Positions 39,155 to 47,926 of a stretch of 64,000 nt of DNA are shown here, in pieces. Numbering within the stretch: position 1 is the stretch's first letter; every line of letters begins with the position of its first letter. The DNA is from Bacillus sp. Marseille-Q1617 (GTDB taxonomy: Bacteria > Bacillota > Bacilli > Bacillales > Bacillaceae_B), in the NCBI RefSeq assembly GCF_903645295.1, contig NZ_CAHJXM010000002.1:286001-350000 (forward strand), in the 5' to 3' direction. The position numbers and the translations under genes were made by a program. Under the pieces are notes generated by a model. That model worked only from the letters and a program-made list of their open reading frames with translations. It was not told where the DNA came from and made no database searches.

Positions 39155-40128
39155 CAGCTCGGATTTTGCAGCAAAATGAGGTTGTGGCATTTCCGACAGA
39201 GACGGTTTATGGACTTGGGGCAAACGCAAAAAGTGATGAGGCCGTCGATAAGATTTTTAAAGCAAAGGGAAGGCCATCCGATAATCCACTGATTGTCCAC
39301 ATCTCGAATAAAGATCAATTAATAGAGCTGGTTGAAGATATTCCGGAAGCGGCGGGAGAGTTGATTTCTTCCTACTGGCCGGGACCGTTGACCCTTATTT
39401 TTCAAAAAAAAGAGGGGGTACTTTCAGAGAAAGTGACGGCTGGACTCGATACGGTCGCGATCCGGATGCCGGACCATCCCGTGGCGCTTGCCATTATTGA
39501 AGAATCGGGTCTGCCGATTGCGGCGCCGAGTGCGAATCGTTCGGGAAAACCGAGCCCGACCACGGCTCAGCATGTGATCGATGACCTTGAGGACCGCATC
39601 ATCGGAGTAGTTGACGGCGGTGAGACGGGTGTTGGCGTTGAATCGACCGTTGTTGATTGTACAGGACCGGTTCCTGTCATCTTGCGTCCGGGCGGTGTCA
39701 CCAAAGAGCAGCTTCAGGAAGTCGTCGGGGAAGTGAGCGTGGATCCTTCATTGAAAGAAGGGAAGGGCGCGCCTAAATCACCCGGGATGAAATATACGCA
39801 TTATGCCCCGGATGCCCCGGTATACTTGGTCGATGGGACGCGGGACGACGTTCAAAAGCTTGTGGATGAGAAAAAGAGTGAGGGATTGAAGGCCGGTGTG
39901 TTGACCACAGATGAATTTGTGGAGGATTACCGTGCTGACGTCGTGCTCTCTGTTGGACGGCGGAACGATTTGAAAACGGTCGCCCACGGGCTTTACGATA
40001 CGCTTCGGGCATTCAATAACAGTGATGTTGATATTATTTTTGCCGAGATGTTCCCTGAAGAAGGAGTCGGGCTTGCGATTATGAACCGGCTTCAGAAAGC
40101 GGCGGGGTATCGGGTGATAAAGCCTTGA
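39088..40128 (+). CDS. ywlC: L-threonylcarbamoyladenylate synthase (Sua5/YwlC)
   Basis: 346 residues: an N-terminal YrdC domain (VAFPTETVYGLGANAKSDEA and the GRPSDNPLIVHI loop), the PSANRSGKPSPTTAQHV segment, and a C-terminal Sua5 domain after PGMKYTHYAPDAP. It makes threonylcarbamoyl-AMP from threonine, bicarbonate and ATP for the t6A modification of tRNA position 37. The ATG follows AAAAAGGTGG. Its first codons contain two perfect DnaA boxes, so initiator binding overlaps coding DNA and could repress it. Confidence 0.95.
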   Translation: MIKRWIVENDVDNKESYPQIVDAARILQQNEVVAFPTETVYGLGANAKSDEAVDKIFKAKGRPSDNPLIVHISNKDQLIELVEDIPEAAGELISSYWPGPLTLIFQKKEGVLSEKVTAGLDTVAIRMPDHPVALAIIEESGLPIAAPSANRSGKPSPTTAQHVIDDLEDRIIGVVDGGETGVGVESTVVDCTGPVPVILRPGGVTKEQLQEVVGEVSVDPSLKEGKGAPKSPGMKYTHYAPDAPVYLVDGTRDDVQKLVDEKKSEGLKAGVLTTDEFVEDYRADVVLSVGRRNDLKTVAHGLYDTLRAFNNSDVDIIFAEMFPEEGVGLAIMNRLQKAAGYRVIKP

Positions 40129-40194
40129 TTTGCTTGATTTGAGGAGCTTGGAAAGACGGATTATACCGTATATGAATATAAAAAGTTGAGCAAC

Positions 40195-40230
40195 ACCCCT
40201 GCTGATTCGTGTAATGGCGGGGGTTTTTCG
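40195..40230 (+). terminator. Intrinsic terminator after ywlC
   Basis: ACCCCTGC (40195-40202) pairs with GCGGGGGT (40217-40224), followed by TTTTC. Confidence 0.8.
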
Positions 40231-40344
40231 TTTGTTAGCGGGTGTGAGTTCAAGCAATCGATACCACTATACATTTTTGTCATTCTATTTCCTTTTGGAC
40301 GTGCATAAGTTTGTCTTGAAGGCACGTCCAGAGGAGGAAAAGGA

Positions 40345-40899
40345 ATGACAACGCTTATCGGAGAATTGATTACCCTGATGTTAATGGCATTTGCTCTCGG
40401 GATGGATGCCTTTTCGATCGGTATTGGTATGGGAATGCTGCAGCTTCGTTTGAAGCAGATTTTTTACATAGGATTGACGGTCGGCATTTTTCACGTATTC
40501 ATGCCGCTCTTTGGAATGATAACCGGGAAATTCCTATCCGACACGTTCGGTTCATTTGCTACTTACGCGGGGGGCATTCTCCTGATTGTGCTTGGCATAC
40601 AGATGTTTTTTTCCAGCTTTAAAGATGAAGAAACGACACTGATTTCCCCGGTGGGATTCGGTCTCATGTTATTTGCGTTGAGTGTAAGCTTAGACAGTTT
40701 TTCGGTTGGTTTGACCCTCGGGATTTTCGGTGCACGGACAGCCGTGGCCCTGGTTTGCTTCGGAGTGGCTGCCACCCTCTTGACCTGGATCGGCCTCTTG
40801 CTCGGAAGGAAATTTCAAGGCGTCCTCGGCACCTACAGCGAAGCACTCGGAGGCAGCATCCTCTTTGCCTTCGGAATCAAACTGCTGCTGCCATTGTAA
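40345..40899 (+). CDS. mntP: Manganese efflux pump MntP
   Basis: 184 residues with six membrane helices. The paired acidic motifs of the family are present: [15 protein letters not shown] in helix 1 and [15 protein letters not shown] in helix 4. MntP exports surplus Mn2+. The ATG follows AGAGGAGGAAAAGG. No yybP-ykoY manganese riboswitch lies in the 216-bp gap upstream, which holds only the ywlC terminator. The position matches ywlD of B. subtilis. Confidence 0.92.
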   Translation: MTTLIGELITLMLMAFALGMDAFSIGIGMGMLQLRLKQIFYIGLTVGIFHVFMPLFGMITGKFLSDTFGSFATYAGGILLIVLGIQMFFSSFKDEETTLISPVGFGLMLFALSVSLDSFSVGLTLGIFGARTAVALVCFGVAATLLTWIGLLLGRKFQGVLGTYSEALGGSILFAFGIKLLLPL

Positions 40900-40905
40900 A
40901 ATTTC

Positions 40906-40975
40906 AAGGCCCGTCCCAGCCCGCTTTAAAGCGCTAAAAGCCCGTCCCTCACTGCTTTAATGTGGTGGGGCGTTT
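40906..40975 (+). repeat. Family D repeat acting as terminator after mntP
   Basis: AAGGCCCGTCCC and AAGCCCGTCCC at 32-bp spacing with GCTTTAAAGC spacers. The final GGTGGGGCG followed by TTTTTG may pair with the upstream CGTCCC stretch and end transcription. Confidence 0.65.
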
Positions 40976-41163
40976 TTGTTTTCTTGATGATTAAGAAACG
41001 AGGTGCCATTGAAATGCACTACAGTTCAATGTTTAGGAGTTTAGAACAAGATTAGAGCCTGACAAGAAAACCAATAGTAGCAGATGTCCCTTATGTTTCT
41101 CTTTAAGAATATCCATGGCCTTATAAGAGTTGCTATTTTGTTATTAAAAATACAGAGTGGAAT

Positions 41164-41282
41164 GTAGCGGAAGGAACTTGACTCCGACGGGATATAGAGG
41201 AAAAGTCGAGACCCCGCAGGCGGAACGACGAGGAGGCTTGACTTCCTCCCCGCGGAAAGCAATTGCCTGGAGCGAAAAGGAA
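41164..41282 (+). repeat. Divergent relative of family A (variant)
   Basis: It shares GACCCCGCAGGCGGAACGAC, GAGGAGGCTTGAC and CCCGCGGAAAGC with family A, but the ends are GCGGAAGGAAC and GGAGCGAAAAGGAAC. It lies in the gap between mntP and ywlE, which otherwise shows no gene. Confidence 0.65.
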
Positions 41283-41380
41283 CGGTCGACTTCCGAAGTA
41301 ACACTTTTCTTTTTGTAATCTTTGTGAATGTCCTATATGAGATTTGGAAAATATTTTATAATAGGCTTAAGGAGGATGAG

Positions 41381-41827
41381 ATGATGAAGATCTTATTTGT
41401 TTGTACGGGAAATACATGCCGCAGTCCGATGGCGGAAGCGGTATTGAGACATAGAGGGACTGAGCGTTTCGAGGTGAAATCTTCGGGTGTTTTTGCAATG
41501 GATGGAAGCGATGCTTCATTTCAGACTAAAGAAGTTCTGAAAGAGAACGATATAAAACATGAGCACCAATCCAGCACGCTCCGGAAAAAGGACATCGACT
41601 GGGCGGACTATGTATTCACGATGACCGCTCATCATAAATGGGCAATCATGGATCAGTACCCAGAGGCCTCCGACAAAGTATTCACGTTAAAGGAATATGT
41701 GCTTGAGGATCCTGATGACATGGACGTTTCCGATCCCTTTGGAGGAAGTGTGGACATCTACAGACATACATATAGAGAGCTGGACTCGTTGATCGGGCAG
41801 TTGATCAACAAATTAGAAAGAGATTGA
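41381..41827 (+). CDS. ywlE: Protein arginine phosphatase YwlE
   Basis: 148 residues of the low-molecular-weight phosphatase family. The loop CTGNTCRS (Cys8 to Arg14) and the later SDPFGGS acid are present. The Thr in the loop (Thr12) is the residue that favours phosphoarginine over phosphotyrosine in YwlE. It reverses McsB arginine phosphorylation, which marks proteins for ClpCP. The ATG at 41381 follows AAGGAGGATGAG; an adjacent ATG at 41384 is equally possible. Confidence 0.94.
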   Translation: MMKILFVCTGNTCRSPMAEAVLRHRGTERFEVKSSGVFAMDGSDASFQTKEVLKENDIKHEHQSSTLRKKDIDWADYVFTMTAHHKWAIMDQYPEASDKVFTLKEYVLEDPDDMDVSDPFGGSVDIYRHTYRELDSLIGQLINKLERD

Positions 41828-41848
41828 TTTTTTGAGGAGAGAAAAGGG

Positions 41849-43138
41849 ATGGGGAAAGAGAGAAGGTATAAGTCCGGTCTTAGAAAGAAATTGGTATTCT
41901 TCATTACGATTTTGGCTTTGGTCACGTATTCAACGTCGGCATTTTTCATTTATTTTATTAAACCTACCTTTGCACCTGACATGAATGAGTTTTTATTTAC
42001 GAGTGTCACGTTGGGCATGGGTGTGTTCTGGTCAGCGGTACTGGCATTCTTCGCGGCCGGTTTTATCGTAAAACCATTGCAGCGTCTGGAGCAGGCTGCA
42101 TTGAAAGCGGCAGAGGGTGACATTGCGGTGGAAGTGGAAGTGCCGAAGTCGGATGATGAAATCCGTGCGCTGGGCCTCGCATTCAACCGCATGCTTCATA
42201 ACCTTCGGGATATGGTGTCGAGCATCGAGGAGAATTTCACAAAAACAAATTCAAATGTAGTGGATTTATCAAAGGCGTCTGAAATGGCTTCACAGCAAGC
42301 TGATGCAATTTCAAGGACGATCAGCGAAATATCGGCTGGCGCGGAAAGCTCGGCCATGTCCATTCAGACAACAGCCGAATCGGTTGAAGACGTCATTCAG
42401 ATCGCGCAAGAAGTGCAGAATCACTCAAAGTCTTCTGAGCAGCTGTCTAAAAATATGGTCACCGAACTTCAAGGAAGCAAAGAGGTCATTCATTCTTTAG
42501 TGGAAGGGATCACGACGCTCGCGAAAGGTAACGAAGATTCACTGGTGGTTGTACGCCGTCTGGAGGATAACGCGAAAAAAGTGGAGCAAATCATTCAATT
42601 GGTAGGGGATATCGCCAACCAGACGAACCTGCTTGCACTGAATGCGTCCATTGAAGCGGCGCGCGCCGGTGAGCACGGAAAAGGCTTTGCCGTCGTAGCC
42701 GAGGAAGTCCGTAAACTTGCGGATGAGAGCGGCAAAGCGGTTCAAGGGATTTCTGATTTGATTAAAAATATCCAAACGGAAGTCGGGAACGTGGTCGGTC
42801 AAATCACAAACCAGGTGACGACGGCCAATAAGGAAGCGGAAAAGGGATCGGAAACGAATGAAGTCATTGAAACGATGACAAACACGATTCACGAAGTGGC
42901 AGACTCGGTCCAGAAAATCTCAGGCCTGGTCGACAGACAGATGGAAAGCATCAGACTTACATCCCAGCAATCCCAGGAAGTGGCGGCGATCGCTGAAGAA
43001 ACTTCTGCGGGAGCGGAAGAAGTTTCGGAAGCGACCCGTGAACAGGCTGCGGTCATGGGGAATGTCGAGGACTTGACGTTGAACCTGAAGAAGCAGGCAG
43101 AGTCGCTGAAGGGGACGATCACCCGTTTTCATTTATAA
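41849..43138 (+). CDS. Methyl-accepting chemotaxis protein without extracellular domain
   Basis: 429 residues. Two membrane helices (about 15-37 and 47-72) are separated by only some ten residues, so there is no extracellular sensor domain. A HAMP domain ([20 protein letters not shown]) and a full signalling domain follow, with the conserved tip [19 protein letters not shown] and [19 protein letters not shown]. It would signal to CheW/CheA. With no ligand domain it may sense membrane state or an intracellular cue. It lies between ywlE and rpiB (ATG after GAGGAGAGAAAAGGG), a position without such a gene in B. subtilis. Confidence 0.93.
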   Translation: MGKERRYKSGLRKKLVFFITILALVTYSTSAFFIYFIKPTFAPDMNEFLFTSVTLGMGVFWSAVLAFFAAGFIVKPLQRLEQAALKAAEGDIAVEVEVPKSDDEIRALGLAFNRMLHNLRDMVSSIEENFTKTNSNVVDLSKASEMASQQADAISRTISEISAGAESSAMSIQTTAESVEDVIQIAQEVQNHSKSSEQLSKNMVTELQGSKEVIHSLVEGITTLAKGNEDSLVVVRRLEDNAKKVEQIIQLVGDIANQTNLLALNASIEAARAGEHGKGFAVVAEEVRKLADESGKAVQGISDLIKNIQTEVGNVVGQITNQVTTANKEAEKGSETNEVIETMTNTIHEVADSVQKISGLVDRQMESIRLTSQQSQEVAAIAEETSAGAEEVSEATREQAAVMGNVEDLTLNLKKQAESLKGTITRFHL

Positions 43139-43200
43139 TTTGTTTATCTGATAGCATGGGCTTTAGAGTCTGTGCTATTTTTATTTTGGTTAGACACTTG

Positions 43201-43254
43201 GAAGGCCCGTCCCGCCGTGCGGTAACGCGTTAATGGACCGAGGGACGGGCCTTC
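43201..43254. repeat. Family D hairpin
   Basis: GAAGGCCCGTCCC (43201-43213) pairs with GGGACGGGCCTTC (43242-43254) around the GCGGTAACGCGTTAA spacer. It follows the chemoreceptor gene; no T-run follows. Confidence 0.78.
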
Positions 43255-43378
43255 AAACCGGGGACGGACTCCGTGTGAAAGACGACTTTTTTCCTAAGCT
43301 GAAAAACTTTATCTATTCGCATGGGTATGTCAAAATAAAAGGAAACAAACACTAGTCAAAAACGGGGAGTGACGATAT

Positions 43379-43819
43379 ATGAAAATCGCAATTGCGTCAG
43401 ATCACGGCGGGGGTAATATTCGTGAAGAAATCAAATCATTATTGGAAGAACTGGGACTTGAATATGAAGATTTCGGCTGTGAATGCGGCACATCAGTCGA
43501 CTATCCGGATTATGCGGTACCGGTAGCCGAGAAGGTTGCAAGCGGCGAGTTTGACCGCGGCATTTTAATCTGTGGTACAGGCATCGGTATGAGCATTTCC
43601 GCCAACAAGGTAAAAGGCATTCGTTGTGCGCTTGTGCACGATGTATTCAGTGCGAAAGCGACACGTGAACATAATGACAGCAACATGCTTGCAATGGGCG
43701 AACGCGTCATCGGCCCCGGGCTTGCCCGCGAAATAGCAAAAACATGGCTGGGAACGGAATTCGAAGGCGGACGCCACGCCAATCGAGTCGGTAAAATCAC
43801 GGCATACGAAGACAAATAA
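43379..43819 (+). CDS. rpiB: Ribose-5-phosphate isomerase B
   Basis: 146 residues of the LacAB/RpiB family. Asp8-His9 (IAIASDHGG) and the catalytic Cys65 (ILICGTGIGMSISANK) are intact. It interconverts ribose-5-phosphate and ribulose-5-phosphate. It is followed after 15 bp by ywlG and, further on, glyA, the same order as ywlF-ywlG-glyA. The ATG follows a GGGGAG site. Confidence 0.95.
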   Translation: MKIAIASDHGGGNIREEIKSLLEELGLEYEDFGCECGTSVDYPDYAVPVAEKVASGEFDRGILICGTGIGMSISANKVKGIRCALVHDVFSAKATREHNDSNMLAMGERVIGPGLAREIAKTWLGTEFEGGRHANRVGKITAYEDK

Positions 43820-43834
43820 TAGGAAGTGGGTTTC

Positions 43835-44377
43835 ATGGAAATCACTCAATTGCAGGAACAGCTTCGCAGTATATTGACAGAATTCAAGGATAAGGTTTCG
43901 TTGAAAAAAGGACAGGTTTTTGTCGTCGGATGTTCAACCTCGGAAGTCATCGGTGAACGGATCGGGACAGCCGGAACGTTTGATGTGGCTGAGATGATTT
44001 ATAAAGAGTTAAAAGAGTTCGCCGAGTCAGCAGGAGTGTCGCTCGCGTTCCAGTGCTGCGAGCATCTGAATCGGGCGATCGTCCTGGAGCGTGAAACGGC
44101 TGAAAGGCTGCGGCTCGATGAAGTGACCGTCATCCCGGCCCGGTCGGCCGGCGGCGCGATGGCGACCCACGCTTACCGGTCGTTTGAAGATCCCGTCATG
44201 GTAGAGTTCATCAAGGCGGATGCCGGGATCGATATCGGTGACACGTTCATCGGCATGCAGCTGAAGCATGTAGCGGTGCCGGTCAGGGTGTCCCAGAAGA
44301 GCCTGGGTGGGGCGCATGTGACGCTCGCTGTGACCCGGCCGAAGTTGATTGGCGGGGTAAGGGCTGTATATGAATGA
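43835..44377 (+). CDS. ywlG: UPF0340/DUF436 family protein YwlG
   Basis: 180 residues. [20 protein letters not shown] and [20 protein letters not shown] are signatures of this conserved family with no established function. The fold has been likened to a nucleotide-binding domain, but no catalytic role is known. The ATG at 43835 follows AGGAAGTGGG; an in-frame GTG at 43826 lies inside that site. It lies directly after rpiB. Confidence 0.85.
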   Translation: MEITQLQEQLRSILTEFKDKVSLKKGQVFVVGCSTSEVIGERIGTAGTFDVAEMIYKELKEFAESAGVSLAFQCCEHLNRAIVLERETAERLRLDEVTVIPARSAGGAMATHAYRSFEDPVMVEFIKADAGIDIGDTFIGMQLKHVAVPVRVSQKSLGGAHVTLAVTRPKLIGGVRAVYE

Positions 44378-44391
44378 GAAGTTAAGAATTG

Positions 44392-44435
44392 AGCTCGTCT
44401 TTCAATGCTTGATGCGTTGAAGGGCGGGCTTTTTG
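44392..44435 (+). terminator. Terminator after ywlG
   Basis: AGCTCGTCTTTCAA (44392-44405) pairs, with several G-U pairs, with TTGAAGGGCGGGCT (44417-44430), followed by TTTT. The motif is a decayed member of family D. Confidence 0.75.
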
Positions 44436-44462
44436 TTTGTGCGTGGGGTAAGTTTGCTTTTG

Positions 44463-44580
44463 TTGTACCAGGTACAATCTAAGCTACGTGTACCAGGTAC
44501 ATTTGGAAGGGATTGTACCAGGTACAGTCTAAGCTGCGTGTACCAGGTACAAAAACCCCCCTGATGTACCAGGTACAACC
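44463..44580. repeat. Family B array: five TGTACCAGGTACA units at 25-bp spacing
   Basis: Five identical 13-bp cores with 12-13 bp spacers. The spacers after units 1 and 3 are nearly equal (TCTAAGCTACG and TCTAAGCTGCG), showing a 50-bp duplication. It lies between ywlG and glyA. Confidence 0.9.
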
Positions 44581-44745
44581 CCAATTTGCAACTGCATATT
44601 TTTTCCCCGCCAACCCCAAAAACACGAACATTCCAATTTACCCACACGTTCTTATTTCGCGTTCTGCATAATCATGATAGAATGAAATTGAATGAATCAA
44701 GATGGCGCAGCTTAGAATGGGCCGATGATTAAAAGGGGGATATGT

Positions 44746-45987
44746 ATGAGTAAGATTGCCAAGCAAGATCCGGAAATTTATGCATCAATTCAAGATGAAT
44801 TAGAGCGTCAACGCACGAAAATCGAGTTAATTGCATCTGAGAATTTTGTCAGTGAAGCCGTTATGGAAGCACAAGGTTCGGTCCTCACGAACAAGTATGC
44901 AGAAGGGTACCCAGGTCGTCGCTATTATGGCGGGTGTGAACATGTCGATGTAGCGGAAAACTTAGCGCGCGACCGCGCAAAAGAGTTATTCGGAGCGGAG
45001 CATGTGAACGTGCAGCCTCACTCGGGGGCACAAGCCAATATGGCAGTCTACTTCACAATCCTTGAGCAGGGTGACACGGTCCTTGGGATGAACCTTTCAC
45101 ACGGAGGACATCTGACGCACGGAAGTCCGGTCAACTTCAGTGGAATCCAGTATAACTTCGTAGAGTACGGAGTCGATAAGGAAAGCCACCTGATCAACTA
45201 TGAAGATGTTCGTCAAAAAGCATTGGAAAACAAACCGAAATTGATCGTAGCGGGAGCAAGCGCGTATCCTAGAAAGATCGATTTTGCAAAATTCCGTGAA
45301 ATCGCGGATGAAGTGGGAGCATACCTGATGGTGGATATGGCTCATATCGCAGGCCTTGTGGCTGCCGGTCTTCATCAGAATCCGGTTCCTTACGCAGATT
45401 TCGTGACAACAACGACTCATAAAACACTTCGCGGTCCCCGCGGCGGTATGATCCTTTGTAAAGAAGAGTTCGGCAAGAAGATAGACAAGTCTATTTTCCC
45501 TGGACTTCAAGGTGGTCCGTTGATGCACGTGATCTCTGCAAAAGCGGTATCGTTCGGTGAAGCGCTGCAGGATTCTTTCAAAGAATATGCGCAAAATATC
45601 ATCGACAATGCAGCCCGTCTCGGTGAGAGCTTAAGAAAAGAAGGAATCGACCTCGTATCAGGCGGTTCGGACAACCACCTTCTATTAATCGACCTTCGTT
45701 CACTTGGACTGACTGGTAAAATCGCAGAAAAAGTCCTTGATGATATCGGAATCACGGTCAATAAAAACACCATCCCATTCGATCCGGAAAGCCCATTCGT
45801 CACAAGCGGTATCCGCATCGGAACAGCGGCAGTCACGTCCCGTGGTTTTGCTAAGGAAGAAATGGACGAAATCGCGTCCATCATGGCCCTTACCCTCAAA
45901 AACCACGAAGACCAAACCAAGCTCGAAGAAGCCCGCAAACGCGTAACAGACCTAACAAGCAGATTCGCTTTATATCCAGAAAGATAA
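44746..45987 (+). CDS. glyA: Serine hydroxymethyltransferase
   Basis: 413 residues. The PLP lysine is Lys226 in [13 protein letters not shown], and the folate/serine-binding [15 protein letters not shown] and [11 protein letters not shown] segments are typical. It converts serine and tetrahydrofolate to glycine and 5,10-methylene-THF, the main source of one-carbon units. The ATG at 44746 follows AAAAGGGGGA; an in-frame ATG at 44725 precedes that site. A TAGAAT box at about 44679 may be its -10. Confidence 0.97.
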   Translation: MSKIAKQDPEIYASIQDELERQRTKIELIASENFVSEAVMEAQGSVLTNKYAEGYPGRRYYGGCEHVDVAENLARDRAKELFGAEHVNVQPHSGAQANMAVYFTILEQGDTVLGMNLSHGGHLTHGSPVNFSGIQYNFVEYGVDKESHLINYEDVRQKALENKPKLIVAGASAYPRKIDFAKFREIADEVGAYLMVDMAHIAGLVAAGLHQNPVPYADFVTTTTHKTLRGPRGGMILCKEEFGKKIDKSIFPGLQGGPLMHVISAKAVSFGEALQDSFKEYAQNIIDNAARLGESLRKEGIDLVSGGSDNHLLLIDLRSLGLTGKIAEKVLDDIGITVNKNTIPFDPESPFVTSGIRIGTAAVTSRGFAKEEMDEIASIMALTLKNHEDQTKLEEARKRVTDLTSRFALYPER

Positions 45988-45997
45988 TAAATAGTAG

Positions 45998-46038
45998 AAA
46001 CCTCTTCAAAAGAACTGATTTTTTGGAGAGGTTTTTTT
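45998..46038 (+). terminator. Intrinsic terminator after glyA
   Basis: AAACCTCT pairs with AGAGGTTT around a long, partly paired loop, followed by a T-run. Confidence 0.85.
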
Positions 46039-46169
46039 ATGAGGGAAATAGATTGATAGGTTTGCAGGTAATGGAGGTTGTGGTTTATAAGATAGGTTAA
46101 AGGTGATTAGAAAAATAGCTAGTAACAGGATAGGTAGGATTCAGTAGTTGTAATTATGATTGAATGGAT

Positions 46170-46243
46170 TCCAGCGGTTGATTGGAGTGGCAGACGAAGA
46201 CTCCTGCGGGAAAAGCGGAGCTGTGGAGACCCCGCAGGCGAAG
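46170..46243 (+). repeat. Family A structured repeat, copy A9, left half (interrupted by IS)
   Basis: TTGATT and GTGGCAGAC arms. It is continuous in sequence with 47692-47750 once the IS and one copy of AAG are removed. Confidence 0.88.
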
Positions 46244-46297
46244 TGTGCTGCACCCCTATTGTTGGACACCCATCCAACAATAGGAGGTGCCCGTCAA

Positions 46298-46816
46298 ATG
46301 GCTAAGTTTACCCAAGAGTTTAAACTTCATGTTGCCAAGCGTTATCTCAATGAATTGGTCAGTTATCGAGACCTAGCGAATCAAGTGGGTGTTGATGATT
46401 CGATTCTCCGCTACTGGGTGATGTTAGTTCGTCACCACGGTGATCAAGCTTTTACCTTTCCCTATACAAACTATCCTCGTGCCTTTAAACTGAGGGTAAT
46501 TCAATTTATTACGGAAAAGAATTACTCCATTCGAGAGGCATCAGCCATTTTTCATATCCCAGATCCATGTATGGTTCGCAGGTGGAAGAAAAAGTGGGAG
46601 ACAGCTGGAGAAGATGCCCTTGAACCTAAAGGAAAGGGGCTTTCTACAATGACTTCTAATAACAAGAATAAAAAGGCCAAAGACAACTCTTCCAACCAGT
46701 CGGTAGAAGATATGAAAAAAGAACTTGAATACCTTCGTATGGAGAACGCCTATTTAAAAAAGCTGAAAGCCTTAGTTCAGGAAGAACAATCACCAACGAA
46801 ATCAAAGCGAAAGTAG
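46298..46816 (+). CDS. IS150-type OrfA (helix-turn-helix protein)
   Basis: 172 residues with two helix-turn-helix segments (EFKLHVAKRYLNELVSYRDL and FKLRVIQFITEKNYSIREAS, the latter followed by a WKKKWE segment) and a C-terminal coiled coil (SVEDMKKELEYLRMENAYL). It binds the inverted repeats. Near its end is the slippery heptamer AAAAAAG at 46756-46762, in the right phase for -1 frameshifting into OrfB to make the fused transposase. The ATG at 46298 follows AGGAGGTG. Confidence 0.92.
   Translation: MAKFTQEFKLHVAKRYLNELVSYRDLANQVGVDDSILRYWVMLVRHHGDQAFTFPYTNYPRAFKLRVIQFITEKNYSIREASAIFHIPDPCMVRRWKKKWETAGEDALEPKGKGLSTMTSNNKNKKAKDNSSNQSVEDMKKELEYLRMENAYLKKLKALVQEEQSPTKSKRK
46756..46762 (+). other. 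Programmed -1 frameshift site (A AAA AAG)
   Basis: The heptamer is in phase with OrfA (codons TTA AAA AAG). After slipping back one base, the frame reads without a stop into OrfB at 46816. Family practice (IS150, IS3) supports frameshifting here. Confidence 0.8.
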
Positions 46817-47655
46817 TGTATGAACTAAGGAATGAATTCCCGGTGACTCGAACGATAAAAGTAGCCAAGATGCCCAAAAGTACTTACTACAACCTCATTA
46901 AAAAGTGGAGCCAACCAGACCCTGACCGTAAATGGAAAAGGAGAATACATTTCATTTACCATAGACATTCAGGTCGGTTTGGTTACCGTCGCATTACCGA
47001 CGTGCTTCAGGAAAAAGGATATTCGATCAATAAAAAGAAAGTACTTCGAATTATGAGAGACCTCGGACTTAAATGCATGGTGCGAATGAAAAAGTACAAA
47101 TCGTATAAAGGAGAAGTCGGAAAAGCAGCTCCAAACATTTTAAACCGTAACTTTAGTGCCAAAAAACCTAACCAAAAGTGGGTGACGGACATTACGGAAT
47201 TTGCATTGTTTGGACAAAAGCTATATCTGTCTCCGATTTTAGACCTGTTTAACGGCGAAATCATCACCTACACGATTCAATCAAGGCCGACATTTGATTT
47301 GGTTGAAACGATGTTGGCACAAGGTTTAAAACATGTAAACGAAGGTGACGAGCTCTTAATTCATTCCGACCAGGGTTGGCACTATCGAATGGCCCAGTAC
47401 CGAAGGGTACTGAAGGAACACAACATCACCCAAAGTATGTCTCGCAAAGGAAACTGTTATGACAACTCTGTCATGGAAAACTTTTTTGGAATCCTAAAAT
47501 CAGAATTCCTTTATCTACAAGATTTTGATAGTATCGAGCACTTTAAAGACGAACTTGAACAATACATGCATTACTACAACCATTTGAGAATTAAATCAAG
47601 GTTGAAACGGAAAAGTCCAGTAGCTTATCGACTTAGTACAGAATTAGCTGCTTAA
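46816..47655 (+). CDS. IS150-type OrfB (DDE transposase)
   Basis: 279 residues from a GTG that overlaps the OrfA stop. The N-terminal HTH_21 segment (HFIYHRHSGRFGYRRITDVL) leads to an rve integrase core. The DDE triad can be placed as the Asp of WVTDITEF, the Asp of LIHSDQGWHY and the Glu of NSVMENFFGILK. The natural active product is the OrfAB fusion made by frameshifting at 46756; the GTG start may give a lesser separate product. Confidence 0.93.
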   Translation: MYELRNEFPVTRTIKVAKMPKSTYYNLIKKWSQPDPDRKWKRRIHFIYHRHSGRFGYRRITDVLQEKGYSINKKKVLRIMRDLGLKCMVRMKKYKSYKGEVGKAAPNILNRNFSAKKPNQKWVTDITEFALFGQKLYLSPILDLFNGEIITYTIQSRPTFDLVETMLAQGLKHVNEGDELLIHSDQGWHYRMAQYRRVLKEHNITQSMSRKGNCYDNSVMENFFGILKSEFLYLQDFDSIEHFKDELEQYMHYYNHLRIKSRLKRKSPVAYRLSTELAA

Positions 47656-47691
47656 CAAATAAGTGTCCAACTTTATGGGTCCAGTGCAAAG

Positions 47692-47750
47692 CCGAGGAGG
47701 CTCCACGCCCGCCCGCGGAAAGCGAAGTCTGCCACGGAAATCAATAGCGG
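47692..47750 (+). repeat. Family A structured repeat, copy A9, right half
   Basis: CCCGCGGAAAGCGAAGTCTG leads into the right arm GTCTGCCAC and AATCAA. These pair with GTGGCAGAC and TTGATT, 1.5 kb away on the other side of the IS. Confidence 0.88.
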
Positions 47751-47834
47751 TAATAAGAATGACTCACTCCTATCATTTTTTAATAAATCTCTCACATAAA
47801 AATAACGATTTCATTACACCTCCCAACTTTTATT

Positions 47835-47863
47835 GCTCTTAAAACCTCTTTTATGTACAATAG
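47835..47863 (+). promoter_or_regulatory. upp promoter
   Basis: TTGCTC (47835-47840), a 17-bp spacer and TACAAT (47858-47863). Confidence 0.7.
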
Positions 47864-47926
47864 TCAAAGGTGTAAAACAGCAACTATCTATTTTTACATA
47901 AATCAAAACCAAAAGGAGAGAGTCGA

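Larger units (their letters stand above)
46244..47688 (+). mobile_element. IS3-family (IS150-type) insertion sequence, complete
   Basis: 1445 bp. The terminal inverted repeats of 26 bp match at about 20 positions (TGTGCTGCACCCC and GTTGGACAC on the left; TGCACTGGACCCA and GTTGGACAC on the complement of the right end). Both flanks have AAG (46241-46243 and 47689-47691), a 3-bp target duplication usual for IS150-type elements. Both open frames are intact, so it may still be active. The element is inserted in family A copy A9. Confidence 0.95.

Noticed and set aside
40129..40344. Manganese (yybP-ykoY) riboswitch before mntP
   Set aside because: No matching conserved loops were found; the gap holds only the ywlC terminator and spacer.
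44402..44647. Minus-strand open frame over the palindrome array
   Set aside because: The array stays open in several frames by its nature; such CTWY/LVH-rich translations are artefacts of the repeat.
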